A DNA stretch of 5,784 nucleotides from Phycisphaeraceae bacterium (GTDB lineage: Bacteria; Planctomycetota; Phycisphaerae; Phycisphaerales; Phycisphaeraceae). The stretch spans positions 1 to 5,784 of the forward strand of contig JAJDCT010000367.1 in the NCBI GenBank assembly GCA_029260695.1, in the 5' to 3' direction. Position 1 is the stretch's first letter, and each line of letters opens with the position of its first letter. The position numbers and the translations under genes are program-made. The notes under the pieces were generated by a model. It was given only the letters and a program-made list of their open reading frames with translations. It did not search any database and was not told the DNA's origin. This document shows positions 1-5,514 of the stretch, piece after piece.

Positions 1-917
1 ACACCCGTGGTCTGCCGGACGGGGTGTGTGCTGAACGCATTGAGCGCGGTGCGCAGGTCGGTGCGCGCGACCGACCCGTCGTGGCAGTTCATGCAGTTGT
101 CTTCCTCGGGCTCGTGTTTTAACAAACGCTGCCGCCCGCCCGCGGTGTGTGGCCGGTGGCAACTCTCGCACCCCGCCTGCCGGACCGTTACCGCGGAAAG
201 ATTGTCCCAGACATCCGCCGACCCCGCCAAAGACGCCTGCGAATTGGCATGCGCCGACGCGGTCCAGCCCTCGGGGTCGTGACAACTCAGACACAACTGC
301 GATTCATTCGTATCCATCCGCAGGAAGTGCCCAAGCGAGTCGTCGTGCGGCTCGTGGCAGGTGGCGCACTGCACACGGCTCTGGTGATCCAGAGGCAACT
401 GTGGCGGGAGCGTGTTCGGATTGCGCAGCTCCCCCTTGGTACTGGCAACACCCGCGTCATACACAAAGCTGACGGGGTGGTCGTCGCCCAGGTCCGTGCC
501 CAGGTACCCACTGTCGGTCGGCGTGATGTAGAGGGTCCCGCCGCCCGGCGCGTTGCGTGGGTTGAAAGTCTGGGTCAGCGCGATCGTGCCGTCGTGACAA
601 CTCAAGCAAAGCCGTGAAGACCCCGTGGGTTGGCCCACGCTGGCAACAAGTGTCGAGCTCTCGTAGGTCTGGTAGTAAGTCCCCGGATCGTCGCGGTTCC
701 AAAGCGGTGCGATGGGGTTGGCGCTGTGGGGCGTATGGCAGAACCGACAGACGCCGGCCGACCCCTCGACGCGCACAGGGCCCGGCCCGGTGGCGGAGAG
801 GTTGTGGCGGGTCGATGCGACATCGGTCGCACGGTCCTGCGCCGCTCCCGTAACACCCAGTGCCAGGCACACGCACGCACCAAGCGCACTAATGGTCAGA
901 GGATGCGTTGTTTTCAT
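1..917 (-). CDS. Multihaem c-type cytochrome (doubled CXXCH), 3' end cut by window
   Basis: This frame is open from the ATG at 917 to the window edge with no stop: 305 codons are visible and the C-terminus is missing. The product begins with an export signal (MKTTHPLTIS then a hydrophobic stretch, probable cleavage near Ala26/Gln27). An LGAC at residues 12-15 is lipobox-like but probably too close to the start. Six CXXCH haem sites are visible: CRFCH 57-61, CLSCH 104-108, CATCH 184-188, CLSCH 209-213, CESCH 250-254 and CMNCH 275-279. About ten further histidines (TPH at 62-64, DDHP at 145-148, EPH 189-191, RPH 255-257, others) could be distal ligands. The CHxPH and CLSCHDG patterns are typical of doubled-CXXCH / cytochrome c3-like proteins. 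It is last of the visible minus-strand operon and overlaps the propeller gene by 29 bases. Expected location is periplasmic or surface-exposed, with electron transfer as its role. The exact subfamily is unknown; total haem number may exceed six. Confidence 0.93.
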   Translation of the reverse strand, partial: MKTTHPLTISALGACVCLALGVTGAAQDRATDVASTRHNLSATGPGPVRVEGSAGVCRFCHTPHSANPIAPLWNRDDPGTYYQTYESSTLVASVGQPTGSSRLCLSCHDGTIALTQTFNPRNAPGGGTLYITPTDSGYLGTDLGDDHPVSFVYDAGVASTKGELRNPNTLPPQLPLDHQSRVQCATCHEPHDDSLGHFLRMDTNESQLCLSCHDPEGWTASAHANSQASLAGSADVWDNLSAVTVRQAGCESCHRPHTAGGRQRLLKHEPEEDNCMNCHDGSVARTDLRTALNAFSTHPVRQTTG

Positions 918-1971
918 GGTCCGCTTCTCCGTGGTTAGCTTCGGCGATGTATTCAAGTACCTGCACGCGACGGTTGAAGCTGTCGCAGATATAAACCCGG
1001 TTGTCCCGATCGACAAACAGACCGGCGGGGACCTGGAACTGCCCGACGCCTTCGCCCGGCCCGCCCACACTCAGGAGGAACCGCCCATCCTCATCAAAAA
1101 CCTGCACGTTCGAGAAGTAGGAATCGACGATGTAGATGTGGCCAAACCCGTCGACCCCCACACCCTTGGGGACCGCCAAGTAGCCCGTGGCATCGCCCTG
1201 CCTGCCAAGGTCGAAGAGGTAATGCCCCTCACGGTCGAATGCCTGGACGCGGAAGTTCATCGAGTCGGTGACGAAGACCCGGCCCAACTGATCGACGAAG
1301 ATGTGGGTCGGGAAGTTAAACTCCCCGATGTCCGTGCCCGGCGAGCCAAACTTTCTTATGAGTCTGCCCTCATCGTTGAAGACACAGACCTCGTTGTCGA
1401 GTGTGTCGACGACGTAGAGCTCCCGCCTTTCGCCGTCGTATGCCAGACCTGTCGGCCGAGCGAACCCCCTGGGTTTTTCGATCTGCCCCGCGGGCTCGCC
1501 TCCGCGGGTAATCAGGAAGACCCTGTTCAGCATGCTGTCTGAGACGGCGATCTTGTCAGCGAAAGCGGCGATACCTACCGGGGAAACGAAGTGCAGCCCG
1601 TCTTCCGCCAGTGAGACGAACCGCGACCCCGACGAGTGCATCTCAAGCAGGTGTACACCCTGCCATTCCTGATCGGTCACACACAACAGCCCGTCGCCGA
1701 CGACCGTGGCGCTGTTCGGCCGGATCATGCTCCGGGTTCCGCCTCCGGTGATCATCCTGCCCAGCCCGTCGAAGGCCGAGGGCTTGTGCAGATCATCTTG
1801 TGACCGGATGTCCATCAGGTGACGGACCCTGGGCGCAGCCGGTGGGGGGGGCCAGACCGGATGATAAGTCTGCTCCGTGCGCCCCGATGTGGCGCAGCCA
1901 AGAGCGCAGACCAACATCAGCCACGCCGTTACGCACGCCAGTATTCCCGTTATCCCAAACCGTCTGAGCAT
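889..1971 (-). CDS. NHL-repeat six-bladed beta-propeller lipoprotein
   Basis: The product is 360 residues long. A lipoprotein signal (MLRRFGITGILAC onward) ends in ALGC with the lipidated Cys at 26. A short linker with a Pro-rich segment (WPPPPAAP, 40-47) follows. Six NHL-type blades can be seen at about 82-121, 129-167, 170-212, 216-260, 265-307 and 310-342. The later ones show the usual pattern: P-x-G-[LIV]-x-V-D, then [RH]-[IV]-[YF]-[IV]-x-D-S, then V-Q-[AV]-[FL]. The chain ends in an acidic, His-containing tail (NHGEADHENNASSDH). NHL propellers are mostly binding scaffolds, and members are often encoded beside multihaem cytochromes; no enzymatic role is evident. A longer reading from a GTG at 1980 adds only three residues but leaves no room for a ribosome site, whereas the ATG at 1971 has one at good spacing, so I chose 1971. 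The gene lies 12 bases after the barrel gene and overlaps the next cytochrome by 29 bases. It probably sits in an outer-membrane leaflet as part of the conduit; the partner is unknown. Confidence 0.92.
   Translation of the reverse strand: MLRRFGITGILACVTAWLMLVCALGCATSGRTEQTYHPVWPPPPAAPRVRHLMDIRSQDDLHKPSAFDGLGRMITGGGTRSMIRPNSATVVGDGLLCVTDQEWQGVHLLEMHSSGSRFVSLAEDGLHFVSPVGIAAFADKIAVSDSMLNRVFLITRGGEPAGQIEKPRGFARPTGLAYDGERRELYVVDTLDNEVCVFNDEGRLIRKFGSPGTDIGEFNFPTHIFVDQLGRVFVTDSMNFRVQAFDREGHYLFDLGRQGDATGYLAVPKGVGVDGFGHIYIVDSYFSNVQVFDEDGRFLLSVGGPGEGVGQFQVPAGLFVDRDNRVYICDSFNRRVQVLEYIAEANHGEADHENNASSDH
924..931 (-). promoter_or_regulatory. Ribosome binding site of the partial multihaem cytochrome
   Basis: On the minus strand CGGAGAAG lies upstream of the ATG at 917, with the GGAG core 9 bases from the start. 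The site lies inside the 3' coding end of the propeller gene, so translation of the two genes is probably coupled. It supports 917 as the start, as does the signal peptide that follows. Confidence 0.65.
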
Positions 1972-1977
1972 GGCGAA

Positions 1978-1985
1978 CACCTCTT
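1978..1985 (-). promoter_or_regulatory. Ribosome binding site deciding the propeller gene start
   Basis: AAGAGGTG on the minus strand overlaps the TAA stop of the barrel gene (1984-1986). It stands 6 bases before the ATG at 1971, but directly abuts or includes the alternative GTG at 1978-1980. The ATG is therefore the better start, and stop/start proximity suggests translational coupling with the barrel gene. Confidence 0.7.
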
Positions 1986-3987
1986 AAAAGGAACGCCTGA
2001 ATGTGAACCGGACCACGTCGCTGTCGCCATCGTCGCCTTCCTGCTCGAACTCCTCGTGGTGGGCGCTGATCGTAAAATCCAGGTCGCCACGCCGAAAATT
2101 CAATGACCCTCCGATGCGCGCCAACTTGTCGTTGTCCCTGCCGCGCATGTCTGTGAAGCTGGCCTCGAACCGGGCCAGCAGGTCACGTCGGAGCTTGACC
2201 GTCGTGTGTCCGAAGAGGCTGTAGCGGTCAAGGAAGTCCCGGCCGGGCTCGAATCCGAAGTCGTCCGCATCGGTATACCTCAGCTTCTCGTAATCACCAC
2301 CGAGGGTCAGGGTGTACACATCGTTGATCGCCCGATCATAGGTCCCGCGAACACGGTAGGCCCGCGACGAGGGGAAAAGCCGCTGCTCTCGTTGTTCATA
2401 TTCTCCAGTCAGTGTGACCGGGTCCAGGTGTAGCTCTACGCCCAGCAGGATGACCTCCTCTCGGTCGAGGTTGCCCGGGTCGTCCCCCGATTGAAGCCGC
2501 TCGTCACGGAGCCGGTACTCGCCGATCAACGCGATCGGCGTGCCCTTGAGTTGCAGCCGGTGCCGCCAGTTGACTCGATCCGTCCTGAACTGCGCGTCCT
2601 CCGCAGCCCCTGCGTCGTAGTCGACCAGCACGAGTTGACCGCTGGCGATTGTGCCGGTGACCAAACGGACTATCTCAGTGAATTGGCCGATTGACTGCAG
2701 CCGGTAGTCGATCCCCTCGATGAACGTGACGGCGTTAAACCCGTCGGTCACCACCACCGAACCGGCGAGGATGTTCGGCTCACGCAGCCGCTGCGGCGTT
2801 ACCCCAGCAAGAACGACCGCCTCGTCGCGCACCCCCAGTTGCCCCGACTCCGAGGTCTGCGTCTCCTGATCGGTCCCAACGCCCAGAGACGAATTATACC
2901 TCCCCACAGGCGTCTTCTTCTGATAGTCCAGGTCGACGAACGTCCCGTAACGGGTCTCTGAACCGGAATCGATCTGTCGGTCCGAGCCGAAGACCCGGCC
3001 GGTGACCGTCAGGCTCGAGTAGTACTTCTTGATGAGCCCGATCTCGCCCTCGATAAACTCATCTTTTTGTGTATCGGTATCGTCTGCGATGACCTGGCCA
3101 CGGTAGAAGGTCGACAGTGTGTCGCTGTGTTGAAGGTCCAATCGCTGGTTGACGCTGAACAGGTCGTTATTGAATGAGCCCCTTCGGCGGAGCAATCGTG
3201 TGTGTCCAAACAACGAATGCGTGTTGGCACCGTCCCGGAACCGCCAGCGGTTGGCGACGTTGAACTCGTCATGTTCATCGGGGAGGTCCTGGATGATCGG
3301 CGCCCCCCCCGGGACAAAGAAGATCGCGGTCTTATCGGTGTCCTTGTGCTCGTAGGTAAATTGCGTAAACCGCTCGCGGTCCCTGGCGTCGGTCACGCGG
3401 ATGCGCAGCAGATCGGTCGTCTCGTCGTCGGTGCGGATGTCAGACTCCTCAAACTCGTCGCTCTTCTCGTAGAGTATCGAGACAGGAAACAGCCCGTTGA
3501 TCATGACCTCCGCGCCGTTGACCCGGGAGTCCAACTCGATCTGGCGCGCAAAGCTGCGGTCGATGAACTCCTCAGACTTTGAGGCGTAGGCCCGGACCGA
3601 CACAGGCTTTTCCTTGAACAGCAGGCCGGACAGGTTGTACCCGGTGATCGTGCCGTCGGAGTCGAAGCTGTCGTCGTTGATGTCGATCCGCTGCTGGGTC
3701 AGACCCAGGCGAAGCCCCGCCTGCCACTCGAACAGGTTGGGGTGGTAGTTGTAGCCGCTTACCCGCAGCCCCAACTCCTCGCGGAAAAATAAATCCTTCT
3801 CGTCGGTGACCAGCCCGGTGACGCGGGTCTCGTGGTCCTTGCGATAATGCCCGGACAGCAACAGGTCGCCCTCCAGACCCGTGATGTTGACCGCCTGGAT
3901 CGGCGCGGACCGTTGCCCCAGCACTGACCCGACCGGCACAAGCGCCAGCGCCACGGACACCGCCGCATGAACACAACGACCCGTCAT
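1984..3987 (-). CDS. Outer-membrane beta-barrel (porin-like) of an electron-conduit cluster
   Basis: The product has 667 residues. It starts with a signal peptide (hydrophobic core about 7-23, likely cleavage after Gly24 before Gln25). The mature chain has no cysteine, is rich in Asp/Glu/Arg, and is full of alternating polar/hydrophobic stretches ending in aromatic residues, as in LLLSGHYRK (42-50) and LRVSGYNYHP (74-83). It ends DVVRFTFRRSF, a typical outer-membrane beta-signal with terminal Phe. Length is similar to MtrB-type barrels of 26-28 strands, but the N-terminal CXXC of MtrB is absent and I cannot assign the protein to that family. Residues about 387-459 (2611-2829) look different: Gly/Val-rich, with GSVVVTDGFNAVTFIEGIDY and QLVLVDYD, resembling a small beta-sandwich between barrel strands. 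The start codon overlaps the upstream cytochrome stop (ATGA, 3984-3987), implying matched synthesis. The likely role is the sheath that holds a cytochrome across the outer membrane. A general porin or an adhesive barrel is the alternative. An 8-G tract lies inside the gene at 3303-3310. Confidence 0.88.
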   Translation of the reverse strand: MTGRCVHAAVSVALALVPVGSVLGQRSAPIQAVNITGLEGDLLLSGHYRKDHETRVTGLVTDEKDLFFREELGLRVSGYNYHPNLFEWQAGLRLGLTQQRIDINDDSFDSDGTITGYNLSGLLFKEKPVSVRAYASKSEEFIDRSFARQIELDSRVNGAEVMINGLFPVSILYEKSDEFEESDIRTDDETTDLLRIRVTDARDRERFTQFTYEHKDTDKTAIFFVPGGAPIIQDLPDEHDEFNVANRWRFRDGANTHSLFGHTRLLRRRGSFNNDLFSVNQRLDLQHSDTLSTFYRGQVIADDTDTQKDEFIEGEIGLIKKYYSSLTVTGRVFGSDRQIDSGSETRYGTFVDLDYQKKTPVGRYNSSLGVGTDQETQTSESGQLGVRDEAVVLAGVTPQRLREPNILAGSVVVTDGFNAVTFIEGIDYRLQSIGQFTEIVRLVTGTIASGQLVLVDYDAGAAEDAQFRTDRVNWRHRLQLKGTPIALIGEYRLRDERLQSGDDPGNLDREEVILLGVELHLDPVTLTGEYEQREQRLFPSSRAYRVRGTYDRAINDVYTLTLGGDYEKLRYTDADDFGFEPGRDFLDRYSLFGHTTVKLRRDLLARFEASFTDMRGRDNDKLARIGGSLNFRRGDLDFTISAHHEEFEQEGDDGDSDVVRFTFRRSF

Positions 3988-5147
3988 GGCGCACCGCCTT
4001 GCCCCACGGCCGGCGACACACCGGGGATGCCGGGCTTCAACAAACTGGGTCGCTCCGAACTGTGCCCGCTATGACACAGCAAACAATCCACCCGCGTCAC
4101 ATCGGGGTGGCTGCCGGTTTGCACCTCTTCGGGCTTGTGGCACTGGTAGCACTTCTGTTCGGCGTCGGCACGCAGCAGGTTCGGCAGCGGCGAGCGGTGC
4201 GGCATGTGGCACGTCGTGCATTTGCCCTGCTTGACCGCCTCGTGGAGGTTCGGGTCTTCGGGCCCCTGTGGATCGAATTCGCCGTGGCAGGTCAGGCAGG
4301 TCGAGTCGACATCCTCGGTCAGCTGGTTGGATCGCTCCGGTACATGACAGCTGCGGCAAAGATCCTTCGGCCAACTCGCGTGAGGCGAGGGCAGCAACGC
4401 CAACGTCTTGGACCGCCGTTTATAGGTGCGAGAATCCGCCAGCAGCAGGCGGTTGCCCGACGCGTGTGGGTCGTGGCAGTCCGTGCAGTTCGCGTCTTCC
4501 ATGCCCGCGTGGTATTCGTCAGGTTCCATGAACGCCTGATCGTGACAGCTCATGCACAGCGCCGGCTGGCTGTCTTTGACCAGCCCCTTGTGCTCTGACT
4601 TATGCGATTCATGGCACCACCCGCACTGCCCGACCACCACCGGCCCGTGCACCCAGTCGTCCGCCTCAAATTCCATGTACGACTCATGACACTTGCCGCA
4701 AAGATCCACCCCCGTCGCCGGCGGGCGGTACCCCTGCTCCTGCTCGTGACAACCAAAGCAGTCGCGGTTCTTGTAGGGCGTGTGATAGACGAACACTTTG
4801 TCAGGCTCAACCGCCGCTTCGATCGACGGATCGGCCTGACGCTTGGCGAGCATCTCCCGCCCTAACTCACTGTCAGGGTCCACCTCAATACCCCACGGAC
4901 CCATCAACGCCTCCGGCTCATCCGCCAGCTCGTAACCCTCAGGCGGCGGCACACCATCGAAGAAAAAACTCAGCGTCTCATACCGCCGAACCTCGTCCTG
5001 GCATCCCGTGATGACCAACGCACCCACCGCTAAAACCAACCCCATCACCGCCGGCGCGGCTCGCCACAGCAAGCCCCCATCCACAGCGGACCCGGGCCCG
5101 GCTGCTCCCCGACCGATCGTTTCCTGTTTGTGGCTGCATGGCTTCAT
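3984..5147 (-). CDS. Decahaem c-type cytochrome lipoprotein (doubled CXXCH)
   Basis: From the ATG at 5147 the product has 387 residues. A long N-region precedes a hydrophobic stretch ending VITGC, giving a lipidated Cys at 49. An 80-residue haem-free segment follows, containing LSFFFDGVPPPEG (59-71), a lead-in I recall from related multihaem lipoproteins. Ten CXXCH sites follow: CFGCH 130-134, CGKCH 150, CGWCH 175, CMSCH 198, CTDCH 221, CRSCH 264, CLTCH 284, CTTCH 310, CYQCH 333 and CLLCH 355-359. Eleven other histidines lie in the haem region, enough for bis-His ligation of all ten haems. CHESH, CHDPH, CHMPH and CHSGH are the doubled-motif signatures. The C-terminal 28 residues lack haem. 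A 402-residue version from the ATG at 5192 is possible, but a poly-G abuts that codon while 5147 has a good ribosome site and gives a better lipoprotein signal. It is first of the operon and is coupled to the barrel gene by ATGA. It probably forms the electron wire through or under the barrel. Confidence 0.93.
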   Translation of the reverse strand: MKPCSHKQETIGRGAAGPGSAVDGGLLWRAAPAVMGLVLAVGALVITGCQDEVRRYETLSFFFDGVPPPEGYELADEPEALMGPWGIEVDPDSELGREMLAKRQADPSIEAAVEPDKVFVYHTPYKNRDCFGCHEQEQGYRPPATGVDLCGKCHESYMEFEADDWVHGPVVVGQCGWCHESHKSEHKGLVKDSQPALCMSCHDQAFMEPDEYHAGMEDANCTDCHDPHASGNRLLLADSRTYKRRSKTLALLPSPHASWPKDLCRSCHVPERSNQLTEDVDSTCLTCHGEFDPQGPEDPNLHEAVKQGKCTTCHMPHRSPLPNLLRADAEQKCYQCHKPEEVQTGSHPDVTRVDCLLCHSGHSSERPSLLKPGIPGVSPAVGQGGAP

Positions 5148-5155
5148 GAGCGCAA

Positions 5156-5162
5156 CCTCTCC
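5156..5162 (-). promoter_or_regulatory. Ribosome binding site deciding the decahaem cytochrome start
   Basis: GGAGAGG on the minus strand stands 8 bases before the ATG at 5147, with a further GAGGAG just upstream. The in-frame ATG at 5192 is preceded directly by GGGGG without spacing. The site favours the shorter, 387-residue reading. Confidence 0.65.
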
Positions 5163-5301
5163 ACTCCTCAATAACAAAGCCTGTGCCGCCATCCCCCTAA
5201 AATCTGACCATCCATATCACCCCGATCTTGCTGTCTTTTAAGGGTTTGGCACTCGATCCACACCCGAACCAGCGAGCCTTTCTACCGCCCGATTCCCACT
5301 T

Positions 5302-5325
5302 TTGAGAACCAAACCCGGTTTTCAA
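5302..5325. repeat. Inverted repeat (9-bp stem, 6-base loop)
   Basis: TTGAGAACC (5302-5310) and GGTTTTCAA (5317-5325) pair over nine positions with one G-T wobble around the loop AAACCC. No run of T follows on either strand, so it does not read as an intrinsic terminator. It may be a protein-binding or RNA-leader element. Confidence 0.5.
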
Positions 5326-5370
5326 GCACTCAGCTGGGGCCGCAAGTGGAACGCCTGTTGCAGTAGGTAT

Positions 5371-5428
5371 CCCGTGCGGGTTCCCCCTGCGCCACTGTCG
5401 AACGACAGCCGCTTGCGGCTTAGCGCAG
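5371..5428. repeat. Cluster of inverted repeats, including a 42-base three-way-junction fold
   Basis: CCCG-TG-CGGG (5371-5380) is followed by a nested set. An outer stem CTGCGC (5387-5392) / GCGCAG (5423-5428) encloses two adjoining palindromes, CTGTCGAACGACAG (5395-5408) and AGCCGCTTGCGGCT (5407-5420), which share two bases. As single-stranded DNA or RNA it can fold as a three-way junction with very little unpaired sequence. It may be a REP-like dispersed intergenic repeat, a leader RNA structure of the plus-strand gene, or a regulator site. Only one copy lies in this window. Confidence 0.55.
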
Positions 5429-5501
5429 CCGGATCGCACCTGCAAGACCCGTTTTCTGTGTTGGCCGAGTATCGATCCAATTACAACTGACAAAACGATC
5501 C

Positions 5502-5508
5502 AAGGAGG
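5502..5508 (+). promoter_or_regulatory. Strong ribosome binding site of the plus-strand propeller gene
   Basis: AAGGAGG matches the consensus Shine-Dalgarno sequence and stands 6 bases before the ATG at 5515. It is the strongest ribosome site in the window. Confidence 0.85.
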
Positions 5509-5514
5509 CCCGAC

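Larger units (their letters stand above)
5148..5514. promoter_or_regulatory. Divergent intergenic region between the cytochrome operon and the second propeller gene
   Basis: These 367 bases separate two divergent gene starts, so promoters for both directions should lie here. I found no convincing -35/-10 pair or sigma-54 site on either strand. The region holds several inverted repeats, listed separately. An octamer CGATCCAA also recurs at 5473-5480 and 5496-5503, 23 bases apart, with the second copy touching the ribosome site of the plus-strand gene; a related CGATCCA is at 5254-5260. Open frames crossing the stretch lack family features and are not credible genes. Confidence 0.6.

Noticed and set aside
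457..889. Two minus-strand open frames overlapping the partial cytochrome
   Set aside because: They are out of frame with the six CXXCH sites and signal peptide; their Arg/Pro-rich composition is typical of shadow frames.
712..1542. Plus-strand open frame of 276 codons
   Set aside because: It lies antisense to the NHL propeller and cytochrome genes, has no ribosome site or recognisable domain, and is explained by GC-rich codon bias of the real genes.
3999..4598. Plus-strand open frame of 199 codons
   Set aside because: It is antisense to the decahaem cytochrome and has no family features.
5148..5192. Fifteen-residue N-terminal extension of the decahaem cytochrome from the ATG at 5192
   Set aside because: A G-run abuts that ATG with no spacing, while the ATG at 5147 has a well-spaced ribosome site and a more normal signal peptide.
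5246..5262. TGGCAC sequence resembling a sigma-54 -24 element
   Set aside because: There is no matching -12 TTGC at the required spacing.
5302..5325. Inverted repeat as an intrinsic terminator
   Set aside because: No T-run follows on either strand, and it lies between divergent gene starts where no transcript is expected to end.
5197..5493. Minus-strand open frame of 98 codons in the intergenic region
   Set aside because: It starts at a TTG, has no ribosome site or family resemblance, and runs through the inverted-repeat cluster.
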